35,902 nucleotides of DNA, from NCBI GenBank assembly GCA_945886445.1, contig CAMCZG010000013.1, forward strand, positions 1 through 35,902, read 5' to 3'. How positions within the stretch are numbered: position 1 is the first letter of the stretch; every line of letters starts with the position of its first letter. Source of the DNA: Bifidobacterium breve (GTDB lineage: Bacteria; Actinomycetota; Acidimicrobiia; Acidimicrobiales; Ilumatobacteraceae). The notes beneath the pieces were generated by a model that saw only the letters and a list, made by a program, of their open reading frames with translations, had not been told where the DNA came from and did no database searches. Positions 15,385 through 22,269 of this stretch are shown in pieces. The translations under genes were made by a program, and so were the position numbers.

Positions 15385-16845
15385 GTGACAATTCAATTCA
15401 GCGTTTCCACATCATCTCGTGTTCAAGCCAGTGCCGTTGGCGTGCCAGTTGGCTCCGATGGTCCAGTGTCGTCAAAAGTTGGGTTGAATCGCAAACAACT
15501 CAGTGAGCGAGGTTTCGAAGGCAGAGTTGGCCAAACTCTGGTGTTGAACGGTTTGGGTGGCGCTTCTGTGGTTGTGGCCATTGGTGTTGGCGCTGGAAAT
15601 TCTTTAACCCCAAACGATGCTCGTAAAGCTGCAGCAGCCTTTGCGCGTGCCGCTGGAAAAGTTGAGAGCCTGGCTACAACCCTTGCCGGTGTTGGCCGTG
15701 GAAACAAGGCAAATATTGCGCAAGCCGTAGTTGAAGGAATTCAGCTGGCAACACATCGCTACTGCGCGCTCAAGAGCGATAAGAATTTTGCATCGCCCTT
15801 GCGTGAAGTGGTGCTTGTGTCAACTGCCGAAAATGCAGCAGCAATTTCACGAGGCGTGAAAAATGGTGCTGTTGTCGCCAATGCAGTGTGCATGGCACGC
15901 GATTTGGCAAACACTCCACCTGCGTATCTCACCGCTCGTCACTTCGCCGACAAAGCAGTAGAAATTGCGGCACAAACTGGCCTCGAAATAACGGTGTACA
16001 ACAAAGAAGAACTTCTTCAAATGGGTTGTGGCGGCATGATTGGTGTGAACCAAGGAAGTGTTGAACCACCACGCATGGTGAAACTGTCGTACAACCCCAA
16101 AGGCGCTGGCAAAAAGCAACATGTTGTGCTTGTTGGCAAAGGCGTCATGTACGACTCGGGTGGAATCAGCTTGAAGCCGTCCGACCCATCGCATGCGGTC
16201 ATGAAGATGGACATGAGTGGAGCAGCAGCAGTGCTCGCCACCATGAGCACGCTTGGTGCACTGAAGTGTGCAACTCGCGTAACCGCATTTCTCATGTGCA
16301 CCGACAACATGCCCTCAGGCAGTGCGCTCAAACTTGGCGATGTCCTTACCATGCGCAATGGCAAAACCGTAGAAATTCACAACACCGATGCCGAGGGACG
16401 CCTCATTTTGGCCGATGGGCTCTCGCTCGCTGCTGAACTCAAGCCGTCGGCCATTATCAACATTGCAACTCTGACCGGAGCCTGCTTGGTTGCACTCGGA
16501 GAAAAAGTTGCTGGAGTTTTAGGTACCAATGACAAACTCATTTCCCAATTAGAAGATGCAGCGGCTCGAGTAGACGAACCCATTTGGCAGCTCCCGTTAG
16601 TGAAGGAGTACCGACGCTTGCTCGACTCAACAGTTGCCGATATGCGCAATATTGGTGGGCCAGCAGGCGGAACCATTACCGCAGGCTTGTTTTTGAGTGA
16701 GTTTGTGGGCAACACACCATGGGCGCATCTCGATATTGCGGGCCCAATGAAAGTTGATGGCGACGATGGTTGGATGCAAAGAGGCGCAACAGCTTTTGGT
16801 ACGCGTCTACTTATTGAAACTGTCACCAGTTTTAAAGCTGTCTAA
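15385..16845 (+). CDS. pepA: Leucyl aminopeptidase (M17 family)
   Basis: The 486-aa protein has the full M17 catalytic signature in its C-terminal half: VGKGVMYDSGGISLKP with Lys252 and metal ligand Asp257, then KMDMSGAAA with Asp276, and NTDAEGRL at 333-340 with Asp335, Glu337 and the catalytic Arg339. The N-terminal 160 residues form the variable macro-like domain. It removes N-terminal residues from peptides using two metal ions and is normally a cytoplasmic hexamer. Relative to E. coli PepA one residue is inserted between the second and third metal-ligand motifs. The GTG start lies 9 nt after the adenosyltransferase stop. The 3' end overlaps the convergent gene by 4 nt. Confidence 0.95.
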   Translation: MTIQFSVSTSSRVQASAVGVPVGSDGPVSSKVGLNRKQLSERGFEGRVGQTLVLNGLGGASVVVAIGVGAGNSLTPNDARKAAAAFARAAGKVESLATTLAGVGRGNKANIAQAVVEGIQLATHRYCALKSDKNFASPLREVVLVSTAENAAAISRGVKNGAVVANAVCMARDLANTPPAYLTARHFADKAVEIAAQTGLEITVYNKEELLQMGCGGMIGVNQGSVEPPRMVKLSYNPKGAGKKQHVVLVGKGVMYDSGGISLKPSDPSHAVMKMDMSGAAAVLATMSTLGALKCATRVTAFLMCTDNMPSGSALKLGDVLTMRNGKTVEIHNTDAEGRLILADGLSLAAELKPSAIINIATLTGACLVALGEKVAGVLGTNDKLISQLEDAAARVDEPIWQLPLVKEYRRLLDSTVADMRNIGGPAGGTITAGLFLSEFVGNTPWAHLDIAGPMKVDGDDGWMQRGATAFGTRLLIETVTSFKAV

Positions 16846-17273
16846 CTTGTTGCGCTGGTAAGCCACAAAGCGTGGGTCTCACGCAAGTGTTGTGGCAGTC
16901 GTTGAACATGTCGTGCCGATAATGCAGGAATACGTGTTCGTACGGCTAGGCCATAAGAATATTTTTGTGCAACGCCAAACATGACGAGTCGGTCGATGCC
17001 GCGCGTAAAGGGGCATTCTTTGTCGGTGCGGTAGTTCAACCCGAGAGCAGCTGCAGTTTCTGGCAAATTGAGTTCGTACCCGTCGGGGTAGTGGTCGAAC
17101 CCACTCGCTAAACGGCGCAAAAGCCACGTGGAAGTAGGGCCGAGTATGCCAAGCCAATAGTGCTCTACATAGTCACTGCGTACCTCAAAGCCAGTGGAAT
17201 CGACCACGGGGTCAAGCCATGGGTACACCACCAGTGTTTCGGAATCGTATAGAACAGTCGCTCTTGAGTTCAT
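16842..17273 (-). CDS. Conserved actinobacterial protein of unknown function (possible winged-helix-like)
   Basis: The 143-aa protein resembles an uncharacterised actinobacterial family with the pattern Y-V-E-x-Y-W-L-x-x-L-G-P-x-S-x-x-L-L-R-R-L. Here this is VEHYWLGILGPTSTWLLRRL at about 36-55. Then come DGYELNLPETAAALGLN, a possible helix-turn-helix, and a CPFTRGIDRLVMFGVA helix followed by LAVRTRIPALSARHVQRLP. A DNA-binding role is plausible from the layout but unproven. No signal peptide or membrane segment is seen. Exactly 7 nt before its ATG it carries the 34-bp bipartite element that is also 7 nt before the DUF559 gene's ATG at 25598, so the two may be co-regulated. The stop overlaps the pepA stop by 4 nt. 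Confidence 0.75.
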   Translation of the reverse strand: MNSRATVLYDSETLVVYPWLDPVVDSTGFEVRSDYVEHYWLGILGPTSTWLLRRLASGFDHYPDGYELNLPETAAALGLNYRTDKECPFTRGIDRLVMFGVAQKYSYGLAVRTRIPALSARHVQRLPQHLRETHALWLTSATS

Positions 17274-17280
17274 GCCTACG

Positions 17281-17314
17281 TGTGTGCATTAGGTAGCACT
17301 TGGTGACAGAAATT
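17281..17314 (-). promoter_or_regulatory. Bipartite upstream element, copy 1 (before the 143-aa conserved gene)
   Basis: On the plus strand it reads TGTGTGCATTAG, nine variable bases, then GGTGACAGAAATT. Copy 2 at 25606-25639 has identical 12- and 13-base blocks and the same 9-base gap. Both sit 7 nt from the ATG of a minus-strand gene. Read on the minus strand it contains TGTCACC and, 10 nt on, TAATGC, which could be -35-like and -10-like boxes or an operator. It also lies 33 nt upstream of the divergent Sir2 gene. Confidence 0.65.
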
Positions 17315-17335
17315 GTCTGTTGCGGTGAAGAGCGT

Positions 17336-17341
17336 CAGAAT
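17336..17341 (+). promoter_or_regulatory. Possible -10 hexamer CAGAAT for the Sir2 gene
   Basis: CAGAAT lies 6 nt before ATG 17348, the same spacing as the TANNNT boxes of moeB, pepA and glf, but it lacks the first T. It supports the ATG over the upstream in-frame GTG at 17300. Confidence 0.25.
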
Positions 17342-17347
17342 GGTCAC

Positions 17348-18109
17348 ATGACGCAAGATCTGCCCACGCTCGCCCAAGAGATGTTGGCGGGCGCGCAGCG
17401 TGTCACTGTGCTCACAGGCGCGGGTATTTCTACCGACTCGGGTATTCCCGATTTTCGTGGCCCGAACGGAGTGTGGACGCGCAACCCTGCTGCTGAAAAA
17501 GTGGCAACACTGAAGCACTACCTAGAAGACGAAGAGATTCGCAAAATTGCGTGGCAAAATCGACTCGTTTCGCCGGCGTGGAATGCGCAGCCAAACCCGG
17601 GGCACCGGGCACTTGTGCAACTTGAGCAACTAGGAAAAATGCACGGACTCATTACGCAAAACATTGACGAACTTCATCAGCGTGCAGGAAATTCGCCCGA
17701 CCTTGTTATTGAAGTGCATGGAACGATGTTTCGTACCGCGTGTTGGAGCTGTCAAGAACGACTTCCTATGGAGCACGCCATTGAACGTGTGCGTAACGGC
17801 GAGGAAGATCCACAGTGTTTGTCGTGTGGCGGAATTCTGAAAAGTGACACCATTAGTTTCGGCCAAGCACTTGTTCCTGAAGTCATCGCACGCGCCATGC
17901 AGGTGAGCGAAGAGTGCGATGTGTTTATTGCTGTTGGCTCCACTTTGTCGGTATTCCCGGCTGCCAATGCCGTACCTCGGGCAAAAGCAGCAGGAGCAAA
18001 AATCATCATTGTGAACGGCGTACCCACCGAAATGGATCGCTATGCCGATGCGGTGTTGTTGGGCGATATCAGCGTTCTTTTGCCGCAATTGGTGACTTTG
18101 CCGGGCTGA
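17348..18109 (+). CDS. NAD-dependent protein deacylase (sirtuin, Sir2 family)
   Basis: The protein is 253 aa from ATG 17348. An in-frame GTG at 17300 would add 16 residues but has no family support. Sirtuin motifs are complete: GAGIS (24-28), GIPDFRG (32-38), TQNIDELH (103-110), catalytic His124 in EVHGTM, and zinc cysteines Cys132, Cys135, Cys157 and Cys160. It removes acyl groups from lysine using NAD+. Bacterial members deacetylate, for example, acetyl-CoA synthetase. The Ala-Tyr-Arg desuccinylase (SIRT5-like) signature is not evident. Its upstream region is shared with the minus-strand conserved gene that carries the bipartite element. Confidence 0.93.
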   Translation: MTQDLPTLAQEMLAGAQRVTVLTGAGISTDSGIPDFRGPNGVWTRNPAAEKVATLKHYLEDEEIRKIAWQNRLVSPAWNAQPNPGHRALVQLEQLGKMHGLITQNIDELHQRAGNSPDLVIEVHGTMFRTACWSCQERLPMEHAIERVRNGEEDPQCLSCGGILKSDTISFGQALVPEVIARAMQVSEECDVFIAVGSTLSVFPAANAVPRAKAAGAKIIIVNGVPTEMDRYADAVLLGDISVLLPQLVTLPG

Positions 18110-18142
18110 GGACACCCCCGAGCCGAAACCCGACCAATCAGG

Positions 18143-18148
18143 TAGCAT
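18143..18148 (+). promoter_or_regulatory. Putative -10 hexamer TAGCAT for the rhodanese-ThiF gene
   Basis: TAGCAT is followed by TTAGGC (6 nt) and the ATG at 18155, with no Shine-Dalgarno. This suggests a leaderless transcript starting in the 45-bp gap after the Sir2 gene. Confidence 0.45.
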
Positions 18149-18154
18149 TTAGGC

Positions 18155-19321
18155 ATGGCTACATTTCGTGAACTTCTGTCGAAGGCAAAAGCACAAATCA
18201 TCGAGGTCGACACGGCCGAAGCGCAAAAGCGCATTCAGGCTGGCGGAGTCATTGTGCTCGACGTTCGTGAGCCAGACGAGTTTGACCAAGGTGCACTGCC
18301 TGACGTGTTGCACATTCCGCGCGGGCACTTAGAAGCACAAATTGAAGGCAAGATCATCGACAAGAGCGCACCTGTTGTGGTGTATTGCGCCGGTGGAATA
18401 CGTAGTGCATTTGCTGCGCAAACTTTGACCGAAATGGGATACGTCAATGTTGTTTCCATGGACGGCGGGTTCGGCAAATGGAAAGACGAAGGTCGTACTT
18501 GGAAGCTTCCTGTCACGCTCACCCCTGAACAGCGCAATCGATACCAACGTCATTTGTCGTTGCCAGAAGTTGGGGTAGAAGGCCAAGCAAAGTTGCTTGG
18601 CGCAAAAGTGCTCATGCTCGGTGCCGGAGGGCTTGGTTCACCGGCTGCCTTGTACCTTGCGGCCGCAGGCGTAGGAACAATTGGCATCATCGACATGGAC
18701 GTGGTGGATGCATCAAACTTGCAGCGCCAAATTTTGCACAACCTCGACCGCATTGGCGATCGCAAAGTAGATAGTGCAAAAAAAACACTCACACTCATGA
18801 ACCCCGATGTCAACGTGGTTACCTACGACACACGCCTCGATGCAAGCAACATCATGGACATCATCAGTGGCTACGACGTCATTGTTGACGGCGCCGACAA
18901 CTTCCCAAGCCGCTACTTATTGAACGATGCGAGTGTGAAGTTGGGCATTCCCGTTGTGCACGGTTCCATTTTCCGCTTTGAAGGAATGGTCAGCGTTTTC
19001 CACCCCCTCGAAGGCCCTACCTACCGCGACATGGTTCCCGAACCACCTCCAGCAGAATTTGCGCCAAGTTGTGCAGAAGCTGGCGTTCTCGGAGTGCTGC
19101 CAGGCATCATCGGTTCTATTCAAGCACTCGAGACAATCAAGGTTATTTTGAATCTTGGTGAGCCACTCATTGGTCGCATTCTTGCGATCGACACCACCGA
19201 GATGATTTTCCGCACGTTTAAGTTGCGTGCTGACCCATCGAACCCTGTGACCTATGCCAACCGCGACCTCATTCAGGTACGAGACCTCGAAGGACTCTGC
19301 GGCCCACAAATGGCTCACTAG
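18155..19321 (+). CDS. Rhodanese-ThiF/MoeB adenylyltransferase (MoeZ-like, rhodanese domain first)
   Basis: The 388-aa protein has an N-terminal rhodanese domain (about 18-118; active Cys78 in VVVYCAGGIRS) joined to an E1-like ThiF/MoeB domain (about 125-375). The latter has the ATP loop LGAGGLGSPA (155-164), DMDVVDASNLQRQ with Arg191, VDGADNFPSRY, and Cys306 in PSCAEAGVLG. The family adenylates the C-terminal Gly-Gly of small sulfur carriers (MoaD, ThiS, CysO) and, with rhodanese, supplies sulfur. The two CxxC zinc pairs of E. coli MoeB are absent: PTYRDMVPEPPP stands at the first site, and no cysteines lie near DPSNP at the second. Loss of zinc cysteines recalls mycobacterial MoeZ, but there, as in MOCS3, the rhodanese domain is C-terminal. 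The acceptor pathway cannot be assigned. Confidence 0.9.
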   Translation: MATFRELLSKAKAQIIEVDTAEAQKRIQAGGVIVLDVREPDEFDQGALPDVLHIPRGHLEAQIEGKIIDKSAPVVVYCAGGIRSAFAAQTLTEMGYVNVVSMDGGFGKWKDEGRTWKLPVTLTPEQRNRYQRHLSLPEVGVEGQAKLLGAKVLMLGAGGLGSPAALYLAAAGVGTIGIIDMDVVDASNLQRQILHNLDRIGDRKVDSAKKTLTLMNPDVNVVTYDTRLDASNIMDIISGYDVIVDGADNFPSRYLLNDASVKLGIPVVHGSIFRFEGMVSVFHPLEGPTYRDMVPEPPPAEFAPSCAEAGVLGVLPGIIGSIQALETIKVILNLGEPLIGRILAIDTTEMIFRTFKLRADPSNPVTYANRDLIQVRDLEGLCGPQMAH

Positions 19322-19324
19322 GCT
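19319..19324 (+). promoter_or_regulatory. Putative -10 hexamer TAGGCT for glf, nested in the preceding stop codon
   Basis: TAGGCT begins with the TAG stop of the rhodanese-ThiF gene and is followed by GGCAGG (6 nt), then the glf GTG. GGCAGG could also act as a weak Shine-Dalgarno, but it lies directly against the start codon. Confidence 0.4.
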
Positions 19325-19330
19325 GGCAGG

Positions 19331-20488
19331 GTGCCTGTACGCCCCCGTCATATAGCCATCGTTGGTGCCGGATTCTCAGGTGCGGTCATCGCCCGTGAAC
19401 TAGCAGAAGCCGGTCATCGTGTCGACGTGTTCGACTCGCGATCACATGTTGCTGGCAATTGCCACACTGAACGTCAAGACGACGACGTAATGGTTCATGT
19501 TTATGGGCCTCATATTTTCCACACCGCACATGAACACGTGTGGGAATACATGAATCGTTTCGGCACCATGATGCCGTACAACCACAAGGTGAAAGCCACC
19601 ACGCAAGGAAAAGTATTTTCATTGCCGGTGAACTTGCTCACCATCAATCAATTTTTCGGCAAAACGTTTACGCCAGCGCAAGCGGAAGCATTTATTACTT
19701 CAATAGGTGACCAAAGCATTACCGACCCACAATCGTTTCGCGACCAAGGTCTGCGGTTTGTTGGCCCAGACTTGTATGCGGCATTTTTCGACGGATACAC
19801 CCGCAAGCAGTGGGGTGTCGACCCTGTGGAGTTGCCGGCAAGCATTTTGGCGCGGTTGCCAGTGCGTTTTAACTACGACGATTCGTATTTCAACCATCCG
19901 TATCAGGCCATTCCGCGCGATGGATACACGCCAATTGTGGCCAATATTCTCGACCACCCCGGCATTACGGTCACCCTCGGTGTGGTGAAGTCGCGTGCCG
20001 ATCTTGAAGCCGCCGACCATGTGGTGTGGAGTGGCCCTATCGATGCATATTTCGGTTTCGAGCATGGTCGCCTGGGTTATCGCACGCTCGATTTCGAACG
20101 CCAAGTGCATGATGGAGACTTCCAAGGGTGTGCAGTCATGAACTATGGCGACCCCAATGTGCCGTACACGCGTATTACCGAGCACAAGTATTTTGCGCCA
20201 TGGGAAACGCATCAAAAAACTGTGACCTATCACGAATACAGTCGACTCGCTGACCCCAACGACGTGCCGTATTACCCCATTCGCTTGGTGAAAGAAAAGG
20301 GTCAACTGCAGCAATATGTGCACGAAGTGGGGAAGTTGAGCAACATCACCTTCGCGGGTCGCTTGGGAACATATCGTTATCTCGATATGGACGTCACAAT
20401 TCACGAAGCACTTGGCGCAGTGCGGGCATTGCTCACTGCGTGGGAAAATGACACTGCAGCATCGCCCTTTTCGGTGGATCCACTCTGA
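19331..20488 (+). CDS. glf: UDP-galactopyranose mutase
   Basis: The 385-aa protein matches the usual Glf length. It has the FAD dinucleotide fold IAIVGAGFSGAVIARELA (8-25) and RSHVAGNCHTE. It also has YGPHIFHT, the conserved histidine-bearing loop, then NHKVKATTQGKVFSLPVNL and GYTRKQWGVDPVELPASI. The late KYFAPWE and YYPIR segments hold conserved active-site residues. Glf converts UDP-galactopyranose to UDP-galactofuranose using reduced FAD. It starts with GTG. Its TGA stop shares a base with the next ATG (TGATG), so glf and the galactofuranosyltransferase gene are coupled and likely act in the same galactan pathway. Confidence 0.96.
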   Translation: MPVRPRHIAIVGAGFSGAVIARELAEAGHRVDVFDSRSHVAGNCHTERQDDDVMVHVYGPHIFHTAHEHVWEYMNRFGTMMPYNHKVKATTQGKVFSLPVNLLTINQFFGKTFTPAQAEAFITSIGDQSITDPQSFRDQGLRFVGPDLYAAFFDGYTRKQWGVDPVELPASILARLPVRFNYDDSYFNHPYQAIPRDGYTPIVANILDHPGITVTLGVVKSRADLEAADHVVWSGPIDAYFGFEHGRLGYRTLDFERQVHDGDFQGCAVMNYGDPNVPYTRITEHKYFAPWETHQKTVTYHEYSRLADPNDVPYYPIRLVKEKGQLQQYVHEVGKLSNITFAGRLGTYRYLDMDVTIHEALGAVRALLTAWENDTAASPFSVDPL

Positions 20489-22269
20489 TGTTTAGTGCCG
20501 TATTTCCCGACGTCAACTTGTTGCACCGTATTTTGCCAGCGCGGGCCGACACGCTTGAGCCACCGCTGTACGAGCGCATTGCGGGCAACGTACAAAGTTT
20601 CGATACATACTTTGGGGTATTTCCAGCAGCGCGCTGGCGGCGCAAATCGGCTGTTAATGCGCTACATGCAGTTCTTGAAGTATCGGGGCCGTGCGAAATT
20701 GAAGTAGTTGCTGTGAAGCGCCTCAAAGAGAGCATTGTTCTTACGCATGTTGCGCAACGTGCCGGTGTCGTCAACCTACGTGTGTGTGATTTGCAAGATA
20801 CAACGGTCGATTCCTACTACATCAGTGTGCGTCGCAGCAACGACAACGGTGGTCGTTTGCTCAGTGGTGGGTGGTATTCAGGCCTTGCCCCTTTGCGCGA
20901 AGTGCGTATGAATGCGGTCATCACAACCTTTAACCGTCAACCTTATGTTCTTGCAAACATTGAGCGCATGCGTCAACTCATCACTGAAGTGCCAAGTATC
21001 GAACAGGCTTTCCGTGCCACCATTGTCGACAATGGGCGCAACTTGGAAGTACCAGCAAGTGCAGGCATGAGCCCAACACTCATTCCCAACCCCAACTTGG
21101 GTGGTGCAGGTGGTTTTGCTCGCGGTCTCATCCATGCGCGCAACGACGAGTGGACTACCCACGTGTTGTTTATGGACGACGATATTTCACTTGAAGTGGA
21201 ATCTTTGGTACGTACCATTGCAATGTTCCGCTACGCCACCGACGACAAGTTGTGTATTCATGGCGCCATGATCTCAGAAGAAATTCCTTGGATGCAGTTT
21301 GAAGCCGGCGCGCACTACGCATGGCGATACACGTATCCATTGCGCGCAATTGGCCGCGAAGACGACCTGCGTGATCGCATTACGGTGCTGGCCGACGAGC
21401 TAGAGCCGAAGTTTGAATACACGGCATGGTGGTACACCGCGTTCCCTATTGCAGTAGGAAAAGAAAACCCTGTACCAGTATTTGTGCGAGGCGACGACGT
21501 TGCCTATGGGCTTATGCACACTGGTGAACACAGCATCACCATGAAAGGTGTTGCTGTATGGCACGCCGACTTCGCCCTGAAAAATGGCCCGATGACTTTG
21601 TATTACGAAACACGCAACATGTTGTTGGTGGAAACCTTGGTCTACGACCAGCACAAGTGGTATCACACCGCATATCGCACGTTGTCGTTTGGCTTCCGCA
21701 ATATTTTCTCACTGCGCTATGCCAGCTTGGAATACATGCTCAAAGGCCTCGATCATTATTTGGAAGGCCCCGACTTCTGGCGCAATGTTGACCACGCTGC
21801 AATGCACGATGAAGTGCGTGTGTGCCCCGAAGAAAAAGCTGGGCCATTGAGTGCTGAACTCGGGGCCATTCAAATTCCGCCTGGTATTCCGAAGCCCATT
21901 CGCCTCATTGGCTTTATTGCTGCAGTTCCACTCGTTGGCGGTTACATACTGCCGCAGTGGATGCGTACGAAAAAGATGGGTGTTGCGCCCATCAACTCAC
22001 GTGCAGTTGGCTTAGCTACTCGGCGAAACAGTATTTTGCATCGCCATCCACGCCTCGACGAGGGTTACGTGCTGGTGCGCGACACGCCACGTTTCTGGCG
22101 CGATATGAAAGCTTTGCGTGTGTCGCTTATGCGTTTACGCCGCGACTATCCACGCTTGAAGCGTGAATACCGCGCGTATTACCCCGAAATGGTCAGCGAT
22201 GAAGCGTGGGCAAAACGTTTCGGCGTGTCTATAGACGATCTGCGGTCGTCATCAACGCCATCCAAGTAG
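20488..22269 (+). CDS. GlfT2-like galactofuranosyltransferase
   Basis: The 593-aa protein resembles mycobacterial GlfT2 (about 637 aa) in length and layout. It has an N-terminal beta-rich domain (about 1-135). A GT-A family 2 catalytic domain begins at RMNAVITTFNRQPY (140-153) with NPNLGGAGGFARG, the metal-binding triad Asp230-Asp232 in LFMDDDIS, RGDDVAYG with Asp336/Asp337 as the likely catalytic base region, and the Trp358-His359 motif in VWHADF. A helical C-terminal domain follows. GlfT2 extends beta-(1-5)/(1-6) galactofuran chains on a lipid-linked primer at the inner membrane face. Coupling to glf strongly supports galactofuranose use. Whether the product is arabinogalactan-like is unknown. 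The last 41 nt overlap the convergent gene. Confidence 0.88.
   Translation: MFSAVFPDVNLLHRILPARADTLEPPLYERIAGNVQSFDTYFGVFPAARWRRKSAVNALHAVLEVSGPCEIEVVAVKRLKESIVLTHVAQRAGVVNLRVCDLQDTTVDSYYISVRRSNDNGGRLLSGGWYSGLAPLREVRMNAVITTFNRQPYVLANIERMRQLITEVPSIEQAFRATIVDNGRNLEVPASAGMSPTLIPNPNLGGAGGFARGLIHARNDEWTTHVLFMDDDISLEVESLVRTIAMFRYATDDKLCIHGAMISEEIPWMQFEAGAHYAWRYTYPLRAIGREDDLRDRITVLADELEPKFEYTAWWYTAFPIAVGKENPVPVFVRGDDVAYGLMHTGEHSITMKGVAVWHADFALKNGPMTLYYETRNMLLVETLVYDQHKWYHTAYRTLSFGFRNIFSLRYASLEYMLKGLDHYLEGPDFWRNVDHAAMHDEVRVCPEEKAGPLSAELGAIQIPPGIPKPIRLIGFIAAVPLVGGYILPQWMRTKKMGVAPINSRAVGLATRRNSILHRHPRLDEGYVLVRDTPRFWRDMKALRVSLMRLRRDYPRLKREYRAYYPEMVSDEAWAKRFGVSIDDLRSSSTPSK

Noticed and set aside
17300-17347. 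N-terminal extension of the Sir2 protein from GTG 17300
   Set aside because: The extra 16 residues have no sirtuin similarity, no ribosome site precedes the GTG, and the start would overlap the bipartite element.
19700-20404. 234-aa open frame antisense to glf
   Set aside because: It lies entirely within the confident glf gene, has no recognisable domain, and its openness follows from codon bias on the coding strand.
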